DNA from: an uncultured Pelagibacteraceae bacterium
GTDB taxonomy: Bacteria > Pseudomonadota > Alphaproteobacteria > Pelagibacterales > Pelagibacteraceae
Length of the DNA stretch: 64,000 bases
Assembly (NCBI GenBank): GCA_902613915.1
Contig: CACMJB010000001.1
Location: 62,001 to 126,000, forward strand
Direction of reading: 5' to 3'
The notes below the pieces were generated by a model that had not been told where the DNA came from, made no database searches, and saw nothing but the letters and a program-made list of their open reading frames with translations. This document shows positions 20,245 to 32,024 of this stretch, piece after piece. Position 1 is the stretch's first letter, and the number at the start of each line of letters is the position of its first letter. The position numbers and the translations under genes are program-made.

Positions 20245-21366
20245 TTATGAATTCTTCCAAAATTTCTTTGCTTTTTCAAAAAAGGTTTTAATCACAGGAT
20301 CTGGTTTATTTCCTTCGATTTTATTAAACTCTTCAAGAATTTCCTTTTGCCTTTTTGAAAGTGAAGTTGGGACCTGTGTATTAATACGAATATAAAGATC
20401 TCCGAAAACACTTCTTCTTAAAACTGGCATACCTTTGCCTCTCAGTCTAAATTGTTTTCCATGTTGGGTTCCTGCAGGTATTTTAATTTTTGACTTACCC
20501 CCATCAATTGACGGAACCTCAACAGAGGTGCCTAAGGCTGCATCAGTAAATGATATAGGTAATTCGTAGTATAAATTTTCTTCAGCTCTTTTAAAAATTT
20601 CATGATTATCGATTGAAACAAAAAGATATAAATCTCCACTAGCACCACCTTTAGAGCCGGCTTCTCCCTTTCCTGATACTCGTATTCTTGTGCCATCATC
20701 AACACCTTTTGGAATTTTTACAGTAACATTTTCATTTGCTTGAACTTTTCCGTTTCCACTGCATTTATTACAAGGATCACCAATCATTTCACCATAACCA
20801 CTACATTGAGGACATGTTTGCTGGACTGTGAAAAAACCTTGATTAGTTCTTACTTTTCCTCTTCCTGAGCAGTAATCGCATCTAATTGGTTTTGAACCTT
20901 TAGCTGCACCACTACCTGAACAAGATGAACATGATTTGTAAGTTGTATACCTAACATTTTTTTCTATTCCTTTGTAAGCTTCCTCTAAGTTAATATTTAC
21001 ATCATATCTTAAATCGTTACCTCTATTGCTAGATCTTCTACTTGATCCTCCGCCACCAAAATCACTAAAAAAGTCTTCAAATATATCTGAAAAAGAAGAT
21101 GTATCGAAACCACCAAAACCTTGACCGCCTCCACCTCCGCCTTCAAAAGCAGCATGACCAAACTGATCGTAGTTCGCTTTTCTCTTTTCATCTGAAAGGA
21201 TATGGTAAGCTTCGCTTGCTTCCTTAAACTTTTCCTCTGAAGCCTTGTCTCCTTTGTTTTTGTCAGGGTGGTATTTTAATGCAAGTTTTCGGTAAGCTTT
21301 TTTAATATCGTCTTTAGATGCAGATCTAGGTACACCTAAGACATCATAACAATCTCTTTTAGCCAC
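20245..21366 (-). CDS. dnaJ: Chaperone DnaJ
   Basis: J domain with HPD, Gly/Phe region, four CxxCxGxG zinc-finger repeats. Confidence 0.98.
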   Translation of the reverse strand: MAKRDCYDVLGVPRSASKDDIKKAYRKLALKYHPDKNKGDKASEEKFKEASEAYHILSDEKRKANYDQFGHAAFEGGGGGGQGFGGFDTSSFSDIFEDFFSDFGGGGSSRRSSNRGNDLRYDVNINLEEAYKGIEKNVRYTTYKSCSSCSGSGAAKGSKPIRCDYCSGRGKVRTNQGFFTVQQTCPQCSGYGEMIGDPCNKCSGNGKVQANENVTVKIPKGVDDGTRIRVSGKGEAGSKGGASGDLYLFVSIDNHEIFKRAEENLYYELPISFTDAALGTSVEVPSIDGGKSKIKIPAGTQHGKQFRLRGKGMPVLRRSVFGDLYIRINTQVPTSLSKRQKEILEEFNKIEGNKPDPVIKTFFEKAKKFWKNS

Positions 21367-21386
21367 AGGACGTCTCCTTTATTTTC

Positions 21387-23309
21387 TTAGGCGCTTTTTT
21401 CTTTATCTTCTTCCTTTACGTCTTCAAAATCAGCATCAACTACATTGTCTTTATTTTTAGGATTAGCATCTTTTGGCCCGTCAGCTTTACCAGCTTCAGG
21501 TTTTTGTTGGCTTTTATAAACCGCCTCTCCTAGTTTCATTGAAACTTGAATTAAACTTTGTGTTTTTTTCTTAATGTCTTCAGCATCAGTGCCTTCTAAA
21601 GATTTTTTAAGATCAGCGATACCGTTTTCTATTGCCTTCTTCTCTTCAGCTGAGATTTTATCGCCGTGCTCTTTTAAACTTTTCTCTGTAGAAAAAACAA
21701 GACTATCGGCTTGATTTCTAGCATCAACCGAATCCCTTTTTTTCTTATCTGCTTCTTTATTGGCCTCAGCATCTTTAACCATTTTATTAATCTCTTCCTC
21801 AGACAATCCACCTGATGCTTGGATTTGAATCTTTTGTTCTTTTCCTGTGCCTTTATCTTTTGCAGAAACGTTAACTATTCCATTAGCATCAATATCAAAT
21901 GTAACTTCGATTTGAGGAGTTCCTCTTGGTGCTGGAGGTATTCCTACTAACTCAAAATTTCCTAATATTTTATTATCTGCAGCCATTTCTCTTTCGCCTT
22001 GTAAAACTCTTATTGATACCGCTGGTTGGTTATCTTCAGCAGTTGAAAAAACTTGACTTTTCTTAGTTGGGATAGTTGTATTTTTTTCGATTAATTTTGT
22101 AGACACACCACCTAGTGTTTCTATACCTAAGGAAAGAGGTGTTACATCTAAAAGTAACACATCTTTTACATCTCCCTGTAAAACACCACCCTGAATAGCA
22201 GCACCCATTGCAACTACTTCATCAGGATTTACGCTTTTATTGGGTTCTTTTCCAAAAAAGTTTTTAACCGTTTCAATAATTTTTGGCATTCTTGTCATTC
22301 CACCTACAAGAACTACCTCATTAATTTCAGCCGCAGAAAAACCAGAGTCTTTCAAAGCAGTTTTGCAAGGATCTAATGTTCTATCAACTAAGCTTTGAAC
22401 AAGCGCCTCTAATTTTGCTCTAGTAAATTTTAAATTTAAATGTTTTGGACCGGTTTTATCAGCTGTAATAAATGGCAAGTTAATTTCTGTTTGTGCTGCA
22501 GATGAAAGTTCAATTTTTGCTTTTTCAGCAGCTTCCTTTAATCTTTGAAGAGCAAGTTTGTCTGTTTTTAAATCTATACCATTATCTTTTTTAAATTCTG
22601 AAGCAAGGTATTCTACTATTGCGTCATCAAAATCTTCACCACCTAAGAAAGTATCACCATTTGTTGATTTTACTTCAAAAACACCGTCTCCTATTTCTAA
22701 AATTGAAATATCAAAAGTACCACCACCTAAATCATAAACAGCAATTTTTTTTCCACCTTTTTTGTCTAGACCATATGCTAATGATGCTGCTGTTGGTTCG
22801 TTGATGATTCTTAAAACTTCAAGACCTGCAATCTTTCCCGCATCTTTAGTTGCTTGTCTTTGAGAGTCATTAAAATAAGCAGGAACAGTAATTACTGCTT
22901 TTGTAACTGCTTGTCCTAAATACTTTTCCGCTGTTTCTTTCATCTTTTGTAAAACGAATGCAGAAATTTGCGCTGGCGAATATTTTTTACCTTTACCTTC
23001 TACCCATGCATCACCATTATCTGATTTAACAATTTTATAAGGAACTTTTGAAATGTCTTTCTGAACGGAAGGGCCATCAAATTTTCTTCCAATTAGTCTT
23101 TTTGCAGCAAATACAGTATCACCTGCATTTGTAACTGCTTGTCTTTTTGCAGGTTGGCCAACTAATTTTTCTTCATTTTCTAGGAAAGCTACTACAGAAG
23201 GAGTTGTTCTTGCACCTTCAGTATTTTCCAACACTTTAGCTTGCGTGCCATCCATTATGGCTACACAAGAGTTAGTTGTTCCTAAATCTATTCCTATAAC
23301 TTTGCTCAT
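21387..23309 (-). CDS. dnaK: Chaperone DnaK
   Basis: [40 protein letters not shown]. Confidence 0.99.
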   Translation of the reverse strand: MSKVIGIDLGTTNSCVAIMDGTQAKVLENTEGARTTPSVVAFLENEEKLVGQPAKRQAVTNAGDTVFAAKRLIGRKFDGPSVQKDISKVPYKIVKSDNGDAWVEGKGKKYSPAQISAFVLQKMKETAEKYLGQAVTKAVITVPAYFNDSQRQATKDAGKIAGLEVLRIINEPTAASLAYGLDKKGGKKIAVYDLGGGTFDISILEIGDGVFEVKSTNGDTFLGGEDFDDAIVEYLASEFKKDNGIDLKTDKLALQRLKEAAEKAKIELSSAAQTEINLPFITADKTGPKHLNLKFTRAKLEALVQSLVDRTLDPCKTALKDSGFSAAEINEVVLVGGMTRMPKIIETVKNFFGKEPNKSVNPDEVVAMGAAIQGGVLQGDVKDVLLLDVTPLSLGIETLGGVSTKLIEKNTTIPTKKSQVFSTAEDNQPAVSIRVLQGEREMAADNKILGNFELVGIPPAPRGTPQIEVTFDIDANGIVNVSAKDKGTGKEQKIQIQASGGLSEEEINKMVKDAEANKEADKKKRDSVDARNQADSLVFSTEKSLKEHGDKISAEEKKAIENGIADLKKSLEGTDAEDIKKKTQSLIQVSMKLGEAVYKSQQKPEAGKADGPKDANPKNKDNVVDADFEDVKEEDKEKSA

Positions 23310-23361
23310 ATATTATTCGTTGTTCATTATTTATATGGGTGTTTTTTTTCCATCTACAAGT

Positions 23362-23970
23362 CTATTTTTGCTCTTTTTTCTCCTTATTTTCCTTGTCTTT
23401 AACATCCTTTTTTTTTGCTACACTTACTAAAGCTGGTCTCAATAATCTCTCCCCTAACATATAACCCGCTTGAATTTCTTGAATTACTGAGCCTGGTTCA
23501 GCTTTATCGTCTTCGATTTCAGACATTGCTTGATGAAAATTTGGGTCAAACTTTTTATCTTTTGTGTCAATTTTTTTAATCCTATTTCTTTCGAATATAG
23601 AAATTAAATCTTTCTCAATAATATTAATATTTTCTAAAAACTTATCCAAATCTTTGTTGTCTTTTAATTTCTCATTATTTTTGATGGCTTCTTTAGCTCT
23701 TTGAAGATTGTCTAAAGTAGCTAAATTTTCTTTTGCAAAGTTAAAAGAACCAAATTCAAATGCGTCTTTAATCTCTTTTTCGAATCTTCGTCTCTGATTT
23801 TCGATTTCAGCGAGTGATCTTAAAAGTTTTTCCTCAGCTTCTTTTAATTTTTCTTCAGTTGTTTTCTCTTTTGGGGAAGGTGTGGTGTTATCACTCTCGT
23901 TTGAAGCTTCATTTTTAATAGGCTTTGATTTATCTTGGTTCAAATCTTTTTTATCTTTTTCTTCACTCAT
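23362..23970 (-). CDS. grpE: Nucleotide exchange factor GrpE
   Basis: AEIENQRRRFEKEI coiled coil; FDPNFHQAMSEIEDDKAEPGSVIQEIQAGYMLGERLLRPALVSVAK. Confidence 0.96.
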   Translation of the reverse strand: MSEEKDKKDLNQDKSKPIKNEASNESDNTTPSPKEKTTEEKLKEAEEKLLRSLAEIENQRRRFEKEIKDAFEFGSFNFAKENLATLDNLQRAKEAIKNNEKLKDNKDLDKFLENINIIEKDLISIFERNRIKKIDTKDKKFDPNFHQAMSEIEDDKAEPGSVIQEIQAGYMLGERLLRPALVSVAKKKDVKDKENKEKKEQK

Positions 23971-24015
23971 CTGATTTGCTATATAATAAGTAGTTTTAAA
24001 ATTACTAGATTAAAT

Positions 24016-24591
24016 ATGAAAAAAATATTAGTTGGAACTCATAATAATGGAAAATTTAAAGAAATTGCGTATTTATTACCAAAAAAATACAAAAAAATTT
24101 CTCCTATAAAACTTAAGATTAAAAGCCCAAAAGAGACAGGAAAGTCATTCAAATCAAACGCAAAACTAAAAGTAGAATTTTTCTCAAAGTTTGTTGATTA
24201 TAGGGTCATATCTGATGACTCAGGACTTTGTATAAAAGCATTAAATAACCGTCCAGGTATTTTTTCAGCTAGATTAGCAAAAAAACAAGGCAGTTTTTTA
24301 AAAGCAATGAAATTTATTTTAAAAAAATTAAAAAATAAAAAAAGTAGAAGTGCTACTTTTATTTGCAGCCTTTCGTTCAAAGATGAGAGAGGAAAAATAA
24401 CTACAGTACAAGGAAATTTAAAAGGAACTATTTCAAAAAAGATAATAGGGAAAAAGGGATTTGGATATGATCCTATTTTTATCCCTAAAGGAAAAGACAT
24501 TACATTTGGACAAATGCCAAAAATAAAAAAGATGAAAATGGATCATAGATTTTTAGCGTATAGAGAACTTTTAAAAAAAATTAAAATTTAA
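24016..24591 (+). CDS. rdgB: Non-canonical purine NTP pyrophosphatase RdgB/HAM1
   Basis: VGTHNNGKFKEI, DDSGLCIKALNNRPGIFSAR, KGFGYDPIFIP; ATG at 24016. Confidence 0.94.
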   Translation: MKKILVGTHNNGKFKEIAYLLPKKYKKISPIKLKIKSPKETGKSFKSNAKLKVEFFSKFVDYRVISDDSGLCIKALNNRPGIFSARLAKKQGSFLKAMKFILKKLKNKKSRSATFICSLSFKDERGKITTVQGNLKGTISKKIIGKKGFGYDPIFIPKGKDITFGQMPKIKKMKMDHRFLAYRELLKKIKI

Positions 24592-25729
24592 TAAATTTTT
24601 TATCTCCAGTTTTATAGATATCTAACTCTTGTATTACCTTCTGATTTTTGAAGCTAAATGTTCCTATTTTACCTTTAATTTTATTTTTAAAAGAAAAATC
24701 ATTTATAGATTTTATCATTCCATTTTTTTTCCAGGTATAGTAAATTAGACCCAGAGCATCATAAGTTAAGATACTTATTTCAGTTGGATAATTATTAAAT
24801 TTTTCGAGATATTTTTTATTATACTTGCTATACTCATTAAAATTAACAGATGGATAATATAAATCCTTGATAGTGTTTTCAAAAAATATACTCTCATCAA
24901 ACCATTGGTTAACAGTTGTAATTAGTACATTTTTTTGATCTACATCTGTATATACTAGAGAAGTCAATACACTTTTAAGATTATTACCAAAATCAATTAT
25001 TATAACGGAATCGAAATTTACATCTCCTAAAGTATAAAGTTGTTCTAGTCGCTCTAATTCTTTGACCGACTCCTCATCTTCTTTGTCTTCAAACATTTTT
25101 TTTCTTTGTTTTAAGTTTCTTTTTCTCTGAGCATAGTTAGTTAGCTTTTCAATTTCACCAGTGAGCACTTCTGGATTTGGACTATAAGTAAAAGTCTTAA
25201 TATTGGTAAGATTTAAATTTTTTAATTCTTTTTCAATCAAACTTAAAAATTGATTTTTAGGATACATAATAACTGTTTTGGTTTTTTTTTGTTTGTTTAT
25301 AAAATTTAGCAAGGCTAACAATTGAGACTCTAAACTAATACCAATACTAATTATATTGTTTGAAAATTTTGAACTAATATTTGATGGTGAAATAAATATT
25401 AAGTCGTTATGTTTTTCTGCAATCTCAAATTCTTCGTTAGAAATTGGACCAATTACAACTTTAACATTATTTGATTTCATCTCATTAATTGCTTTATTAA
25501 GTTTTTCTTTTTCATTAAACCCAGAGTCTCTTGGAACTATTATTACATTTTCATCGTTTATTTCTTCAAGCGCTAACTGTAGCGAATAAAGTAAAGAATT
25601 ACCAAGATCACTAAACTTTCCGGTTAAGGGTGCCAATAAACCTATTCTAATAGATTTATTGTTTTCATCAGCATATAAGTTTAAATTAAAAACTAATAAG
25701 AAAAGTTTTACCAAAATAATTTTTTTCAT
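24581..25729 (-). CDS. Penicillin-binding protein activator, LpoA-like (periplasmic binding fold)
   Basis: Signal peptide MKKIILVKLFLLVFNLNLYA then IRIGLLAPLTGKFSDLGNSLLYSLQLAL; divergent from rsmI as lpoA is in E. coli. ATG at 25729 preferred over the listed 25849. Confidence 0.72.
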   Translation of the reverse strand: MKKIILVKLFLLVFNLNLYADENNKSIRIGLLAPLTGKFSDLGNSLLYSLQLALEEINDENVIIVPRDSGFNEKEKLNKAINEMKSNNVKVVIGPISNEEFEIAEKHNDLIFISPSNISSKFSNNIISIGISLESQLLALLNFINKQKKTKTVIMYPKNQFLSLIEKELKNLNLTNIKTFTYSPNPEVLTGEIEKLTNYAQRKRNLKQRKKMFEDKEDEESVKELERLEQLYTLGDVNFDSVIIIDFGNNLKSVLTSLVYTDVDQKNVLITTVNQWFDESIFFENTIKDLYYPSVNFNEYSKYNKKYLEKFNNYPTEISILTYDALGLIYYTWKKNGMIKSINDFSFKNKIKGKIGTFSFKNQKVIQELDIYKTGDKKFIKF

Positions 25730-26567
25730 GATGAAAGTTACCTCAAAAAACTTATATATTGTTTCAACTCCTATTGGAAATCTCGAAGATATCACATTAA
25801 GAGCTTTAGAGGTTTTAAAAAATTCAGACATTATTCTTTGTGAAGACACAAGACAATCTATTAAACTATTAAATCATTATAAAATTAGAAAAAAACTGAT
25901 TTCATATCATAAATTTAATGAGAAAAAACAAATGTCATCTATAATTAAATATTTTAATGACGGCAAAATTTTGTCTCTAATTTCAGACGCTGGGACACCC
26001 CTACTATCAGATCCAGGTAGATTATTAGTAAATGAATGCTTAATTAACAGAATAAAAATAACACCAATACCCGGTGTATCATCAATAACAGCAGCGATGA
26101 GTGTGTCTGGATTTAAAGACCAGTTTTTATTTTATGGGTTTTTACCAAAAACTATTAATGAGTTAGAAAAAGTTTTAGACTCACTCTCAAACAATAATTT
26201 TACACAAGTATTTTTCATTCCGTCAAAAAAAATAAATTTTTATCTAAAAAGTTTTAAAAAATATTTTTCTGGAAGAAAAATAATGATTGCTAAAGAAATT
26301 ACAAAAATTCATGAAGAATTTTATAGAGAAGACATTGATAAACTAAAGATATTCAATAGTTCTTTTAAAGGTGAACTTACAATAATTATTTCAGATCAAA
26401 ATATTAATATAAAGAAAGTTAATGAAGAAAAAATTGTTAATAAGGCAAAAAAATATTTAAAAAAATATAGTTTAAAAGATACTGTTGATTTAATTTTGGA
26501 AACTGAAAAAATTAATAAAAAAAAAGTTTATGATTTATGCTTAAAAATTAAAAATGAAAAAAATTAG
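25728..26567 (+). CDS. rsmI: 16S rRNA (cytidine1402-2'-O)-methyltransferase RsmI
   Basis: LYIVSTPIGNLEDITLRALEVL, LCEDTR, SDAGTPLLSDPG; start at 25728 or 25731. Confidence 0.96.
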   Translation: MMKVTSKNLYIVSTPIGNLEDITLRALEVLKNSDIILCEDTRQSIKLLNHYKIRKKLISYHKFNEKKQMSSIIKYFNDGKILSLISDAGTPLLSDPGRLLVNECLINRIKITPIPGVSSITAAMSVSGFKDQFLFYGFLPKTINELEKVLDSLSNNNFTQVFFIPSKKINFYLKSFKKYFSGRKIMIAKEITKIHEEFYREDIDKLKIFNSSFKGELTIIISDQNINIKKVNEEKIVNKAKKYLKKYSLKDTVDLILETEKINKKKVYDLCLKIKNEKN

Positions 26568-27132
26568 CTTTATTTTATTAATCTCTTTATTATTTTCTTG
26601 TTCAACACCAACACAGTTTGGCGCAGGAGTTAACATAACTTTTGATCCTAGAACCATAGGAATGCAAATAGATGATACTATTATGCAAAAAAATCTTTCA
26701 GCAAGATTAGCTCTTGCTGATAAAAAGTATTTTTTATCCATACAGTCAGAAGTATTAGATGGCCAAATATTTTTATCGGGTAAAGTTGATGATCCCGAAG
26801 AGAAAATAAAGATAACAAAAATGGCATGGGAAACTAAGGGAGTTAGGTCTGTAAAGAACGCAATTACAATTAAAGGCCAAACTAATTTTAAAAGTACCGC
26901 AAAAGATATATTGATAACAAGTCAATTAAGAACAGCGCTGATCTTTAATAAAAAAACTAAAGCTAGAAATTATACTTTGGAAACAGTGAATAAAAATATT
27001 TATATTTTTGGCATAGCGATGGATGAAGAAGAAAAGAAAGAAGTTATTAATGAAGCAAATAAAATTTATGATGTGGAAGAAGTTATCCCCTCAATATATC
27101 TTGCAACTGAATTAAGCAGAACAAAATTTTAA
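26554..27132 (+). CDS. BON-domain lipoprotein, DolP/YraP-like
   Basis: Lipobox SLLFSCSTP; two BON-like segments (GQIFLSGKVDDPEEKIKI, KNIYIFGIAMDEEEKKEV); downstream of rsmI. Confidence 0.8.
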   Translation: MKKISFILLISLLFSCSTPTQFGAGVNITFDPRTIGMQIDDTIMQKNLSARLALADKKYFLSIQSEVLDGQIFLSGKVDDPEEKIKITKMAWETKGVRSVKNAITIKGQTNFKSTAKDILITSQLRTALIFNKKTKARNYTLETVNKNIYIFGIAMDEEEKKEVINEANKIYDVEEVIPSIYLATELSRTKF

Positions 27133-29411
27133 TTCGAATAATCAATAACATCTGAAGAATAAGCTGCAATTGAAGCTAAGTTTAAAATTTCTGACGTTGA
27201 GGCTCGAAGGGGTGCTACTTCAATAGGCTGGCCCAGACCAATTAATAAGGGTCCTATATTTTTACCTCCACCAAAAACTTTCATTAACTTAGTGGAAATA
27301 GCTGCACTGTGAAGTGCAGGCATGATTAAAATATTTGCATTTCCTACAATTTTTGAAAATGGATAAATTTCTTTATAAATTGGATTTAGGGCCACATCAG
27401 GCTGCATTTCTCCATCAAAATCAAAATCGACTTTTTCTTTTTTCAATTTCTCAATTGCATCTCTAACGTGTCTAGTGTTTCTAGAAATAGGCTTTCCAAA
27501 AGTTGAATGGGATAAGAAAGCAACTTTAGGGTCAAAACCAAACAAACGTGCAATACGTACGCACGATTTAGAAATATTTACCAATCTTTCGGCAGATGGT
27601 AACTCTGTTACGTTTGTATCCGCTACCAGGATTGTCTTTCCTTTAGATACAATCATTGTCATACCAAAAATTTCTTCATTTGGTCTTGCGTCTACAACTT
27701 TTTTTAATTTCTCAATTGAGGCTGCATAATGTCTAATATTTCCAGTAACCATTGCATCAGCATCTTTACAGGCAATCATCGAGGATCCCCAAGCTATTCT
27801 GTCATTTCTTACTAGTCGATCTACATCTCTTTCCAGCTGACCCTCTCTTTGAAGTTTTTTATAAAGGTGCTTAACATATCTTTCTCTTTTTTCCTTATCT
27901 GTAGAATTTACTATTTCAATTTTATAATTTTCATCTAAACCAATTTTTTTTAGTTGTTCTTTCACTCTATTTTCAGCACCAATAAGTATTGGTATTCCCA
28001 GTTTGTTTCTTCCAAATTCAATTGCAGCCTTGAGCATATTTTCATCTTCTCCCTCTGCGAAAATAACTCTTTTTGGATTTTTTCTAATTTTTGCATTTAT
28101 ACCTTGCATAATAGACATTGAAGGATCTAAACGATTAGTTAACTGATCTTTATATAATTGAAGATCATCAATTTTTTTTCTAGCCGCACCACTTTTCATT
28201 GCTGCTTCAGCAACAGCAGCAGGTATCACACTTATTAATCTTGGATCAAAAGTCGATGGGATTATGTAATTTTTTCCATATCTTGGTCTATCACCACCGT
28301 ATGCTGCAACTACTTCGTCTGGTACATTCTCTCTTGCTAATAAAGCTATAGCATTAGCTGCTGCAACTTTCATTTCCTCATTAATTGCTTTAGCTCTAAC
28401 ATCTAATGCACCTCTAAAAATATAAGGAAAACCAATTAGATTATTAACTTGATTGGGATAATCAGATCGTCCTGTTGCTATGATTGCATCATTCCTTACT
28501 TCTTCAATTAATTCTGGCTTTATTTCTGGATCTGGATTAGCACATGCAAAAATAATTGGATTTTTTGCCATTGATTTAATCATGTCCTTGGAAACAACAT
28601 CTTTTGCAGACAAACCTAGAAAAACATCAGCATTTTTCATAGCATCATTCAAAGTTCTTAATTTTGTCTCTACAGCATGTGCTGATTTAAATTGGTCTAT
28701 GTTTTTTCTTCCTTTATAAATTACACCTTTACTGTCACACATGATAATGTTTTCACTACTAACACCAGAACTTCTAAACAGATTTGCGCAAGCTTGAGCT
28801 GATGCTCCAGCTCCGTTTACAACTACTTTTACTTCTGAAATTTTTTTCTTTGAAATATCCAATGCGTTTATTAAAGCCGCTGTAGTAATGATCGCAGTCC
28901 CGTGCTGATCATCATGAAAAACTGGTATATCTAAAGTTTCTTTTAGTTTTTGTTCGATAATAAAACAATCTGGTGCAGCTATATCTTCAAGATTAATTCC
29001 ACCGAACGTTACGCTAATATTTTTTATCGTTTCAATAATTGAATTTGTATCTTTATTATCAATTTCAATATCAATTGAGTCAATATCAGCAAAACGTTTA
29101 AATAAAACAGACTTTCCTTCCATCACTGGTTTAGATGCAAGTGAACCTAAATTACCTAATCCTAAAATTGCACTTCCATTACTTATTACCGCTACAAGAT
29201 TACCTTTACTTGTATAATCGTATGCAAGATCAGGATTTTTCGCGATTTCTTTGACCGGAGCGGCAACGCCTGGGGAATACGCCAAAGATAAATCTCTTTT
29301 AGTAGTTAAAGGTTTAGATGATCCAATCTCAATTTTGCCTGACTTACCTTTTATATGAAAATCTAGAGCTTCTTTATCTGAATAATGATCAATTTCTGTT
29401 TTTTTTGGCAT
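27129..29411 (-). CDS. maeB: NADP-dependent malic enzyme with C-terminal phosphotransacetylase-like domain
   Basis: LAYSPGVAAPVKEI, FHDDQHGTAIITTAAL, C-terminal PTA-type region. Confidence 0.95.
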   Translation of the reverse strand: MPKKTEIDHYSDKEALDFHIKGKSGKIEIGSSKPLTTKRDLSLAYSPGVAAPVKEIAKNPDLAYDYTSKGNLVAVISNGSAILGLGNLGSLASKPVMEGKSVLFKRFADIDSIDIEIDNKDTNSIIETIKNISVTFGGINLEDIAAPDCFIIEQKLKETLDIPVFHDDQHGTAIITTAALINALDISKKKISEVKVVVNGAGASAQACANLFRSSGVSSENIIMCDSKGVIYKGRKNIDQFKSAHAVETKLRTLNDAMKNADVFLGLSAKDVVSKDMIKSMAKNPIIFACANPDPEIKPELIEEVRNDAIIATGRSDYPNQVNNLIGFPYIFRGALDVRAKAINEEMKVAAANAIALLARENVPDEVVAAYGGDRPRYGKNYIIPSTFDPRLISVIPAAVAEAAMKSGAARKKIDDLQLYKDQLTNRLDPSMSIMQGINAKIRKNPKRVIFAEGEDENMLKAAIEFGRNKLGIPILIGAENRVKEQLKKIGLDENYKIEIVNSTDKEKRERYVKHLYKKLQREGQLERDVDRLVRNDRIAWGSSMIACKDADAMVTGNIRHYAASIEKLKKVVDARPNEEIFGMTMIVSKGKTILVADTNVTELPSAERLVNISKSCVRIARLFGFDPKVAFLSHSTFGKPISRNTRHVRDAIEKLKKEKVDFDFDGEMQPDVALNPIYKEIYPFSKIVGNANILIMPALHSAAISTKLMKVFGGGKNIGPLLIGLGQPIEVAPLRASTSEILNLASIAAYSSDVIDYSN

Positions 29412-29481
29412 TTTATTAAACGAGTATGTAATATAAAAAATGATAATTCACTAAAAATTTATGGCTTAATTTAGATAATTT

Positions 29482-31008
29482 ATGAACTTACTTTCTTCGG
29501 CTACATTATTTAGTTTTTTTACACTTATCAGTAGGATTTTAGGATATCTAAGAGATATTTTGATAGCTATTTTTTTGGGAGCTTCTATTTATGCTGACGC
29601 ATTTTTTGTTGCATTTAGGTTGCCAAATACTTTTAGAAGATTGTTCGCAGAGGGCACGTTTAATGCAGCATTTATCCCAAGCTATACATCGGCAAAATTA
29701 TCAAACAAAAAACATGGAAAAAAATTTGCGGATGAGATATTTAGTCTTTTAATATTAATATTATTATTTTTAGTAACATTAGTAGAAATTTTTACTCCAT
29801 ACTTAGTCTATATAATTGCGCCAGGGTTCGTTGATAGTGGGTTAAAGTTTGAAATTGCAGTAGAATTAACAAGAATTACATTTCCATTTTTACTTTTTGT
29901 AAGCTTATCATCTTTCTTTTCAGGTATTTTAAATACCAATAATAAGTTTGCAGCCGCCGCCGCCGCACCTATAATCTTGAATATAGTTTTAATTAGCAGT
30001 CTTATCATTTCCTTTTACTATAATTTAGATTATGCAAAACAACTATCGTATGGAGTTACCTTTGCAGGGATATTACAATTAATCTTTTTAAGTTATGTAT
30101 CATTGAAATATTATAAACCTAATTTTTTATTAAATTTTAAAATAACAAAAAAAGTAAAATTCTTTTTTAAAAAACTATTACCAAGTATTTTGTCATCAGG
30201 TGTTACACAAGTTAATATTCTGATTGGAACAATTATTGCTTCTTTCCAATCTGGAGCTGTTTCTTATTTATATTATGCAGATCGAGTTTATCAAATAAAT
30301 TTAGCAATTGCTGGTATAGCTGTCGGAACAGTTTCATTACCTGTACTCTCAAAAGCTTTTAAGTCAAAAAATATTAATCAAGTTTCTAAAATTCAAAATA
30401 ATTCATTTGAACTTTCATTTTTATTTTCAATTCCTGCAAGTTTAGGTTTAGTCATAGCATCAGAGGAGATAATAAGCGGTCTATTTGGATATGGCTCATT
30501 TTCTAAAGAGGATATACAGATGACTGCTGCTGCACTAAAGTATTTTGGATACGGCGTTCCAGCATTTGCACTCATTAAAGTATTACCTAACTTCTTTTTT
30601 GCAAGAGATAATACAAAAACACCTTTTTATATTTCTTTATTTATTGTTCTAATAAATGTTCTTATAAGTGTATCTCTTTTTTCAAGAGTAGGTTTTTTAA
30701 TAATTCCTATCGCGACTAGTATATCTACGTGGTTAGGTGTTTTTGTTTATCTATTTTCACTAGAGCAAAAAAGTTACTTACTTTTGAAAATGGAGCTACT
30801 AAAGAACTCATTTAAAATAATGATCTCAACGTTGATAATGTCATTAATTCTTATTTTTACCTTAGATATTTTTTCAAATAGTTTGACTTATATGAACAAA
30901 TACAAGGCTGTTTATTTAATAACAATAATAAGTTTTGTTGGATTTATTTATTTGCTATCTTGTTATTTGTTAGGAATATTAAATTTAAAAAAATATAAAG
31001 TAAATTAA
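29482..31008 (+). CDS. murJ: Lipid II flippase MurJ (MviN)
   Basis: [43 protein letters not shown]. Confidence 0.97.
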   Translation: MNLLSSATLFSFFTLISRILGYLRDILIAIFLGASIYADAFFVAFRLPNTFRRLFAEGTFNAAFIPSYTSAKLSNKKHGKKFADEIFSLLILILLFLVTLVEIFTPYLVYIIAPGFVDSGLKFEIAVELTRITFPFLLFVSLSSFFSGILNTNNKFAAAAAAPIILNIVLISSLIISFYYNLDYAKQLSYGVTFAGILQLIFLSYVSLKYYKPNFLLNFKITKKVKFFFKKLLPSILSSGVTQVNILIGTIIASFQSGAVSYLYYADRVYQINLAIAGIAVGTVSLPVLSKAFKSKNINQVSKIQNNSFELSFLFSIPASLGLVIASEEIISGLFGYGSFSKEDIQMTAAALKYFGYGVPAFALIKVLPNFFFARDNTKTPFYISLFIVLINVLISVSLFSRVGFLIIPIATSISTWLGVFVYLFSLEQKSYLLLKMELLKNSFKIMISTLIMSLILIFTLDIFSNSLTYMNKYKAVYLITIISFVGFIYLLSCYLLGILNLKKYKVN

Positions 31009-32012
31009 TGAACCAAAAAAAATTAGCATTCTCGGGTGTTCAACCTACTGGAAATTTGCATTTAGGTAATTATCTTGGCGCATTAAAAAAATTTGTTTCA
31101 TTGCAGAATGAAATGGACTGTATTTATTGTGTAGTAGATCTGCATGCTATTACTGTTTTTCAAAAACCGAGCGAACTCCACGACAACGTTCTAGAAACAA
31201 CTGCAAGCTTTTTAGCAACTGGTCTCAACCCTGATAAAAGCATAATATTTAATCAATCTTCAGTATCAGGACATACTGAGCTAGCTTGGATACTAAATTG
31301 CGTTTCAAGAATTGGATGGTTAAACAGAATGACTCAATTTAAAGATAAAGCAGGATCAGATAAGGAGAAAGCTAGCGTTGGTTTATACATTTATCCAAAC
31401 CTGATGGCAGCTGATATTCTACTTTACAAAGCAACGCATGTTCCTGTTGGGGATGATCAAAAGCAACATTTAGAACTCTCAAGAGATATTGCTCAAAAAT
31501 TTAATAATGATTTTAACTGTAAAGATTTCTTCCCGTTACCAGAGCCTTTAATTTCAAAAAGTATATCCAGAGTAATGAGTTTAAGGGATGGAACAAAAAA
31601 AATGAGTAAATCTGAGGAGTCTGATTATTCAAGGATAAATTTAAAAGATAGCGCTGATGAAATTAACAAGAAAATTAAAAAAGCAAAATCAGACTCAGAA
31701 CCTATTCCTGATGACATAAAACTTTTAGAAAAAAAACCAGAGGCATTAAATTTATTAACCATTTATTCAGAATTATCAAAAACCGATTTAAAAAAAATTA
31801 TTTCAGAAATGAGTGGAAAAGAATATTCATTTTTAAAAACTAAATTAGCCGAGGCGTTAATTGAAGAGATTGTTCCAGTAAGTGAAGAAATAAAAAAACT
31901 ACTTAGCGATAAGTCACATTTAAAAAGAATTTTAAAAAAGGGCAGTGAAAAAGCTAATGTTATTGCTGAGGAAAACCTTAAAAATATACGTGAAAAAGTT
32001 GGTTTGATATAA
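31008..32012 (+). CDS. trpS: Tryptophanyl-tRNA synthetase
   Basis: [17 protein letters not shown] and KMSKS motifs. Confidence 0.98.
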   Translation: MNQKKLAFSGVQPTGNLHLGNYLGALKKFVSLQNEMDCIYCVVDLHAITVFQKPSELHDNVLETTASFLATGLNPDKSIIFNQSSVSGHTELAWILNCVSRIGWLNRMTQFKDKAGSDKEKASVGLYIYPNLMAADILLYKATHVPVGDDQKQHLELSRDIAQKFNNDFNCKDFFPLPEPLISKSISRVMSLRDGTKKMSKSEESDYSRINLKDSADEINKKIKKAKSDSEPIPDDIKLLEKKPEALNLLTIYSELSKTDLKKIISEMSGKEYSFLKTKLAEALIEEIVPVSEEIKKLLSDKSHLKRILKKGSEKANVIAEENLKNIREKVGLI

Positions 32013-32024
32013 TATAAAGCTTTT

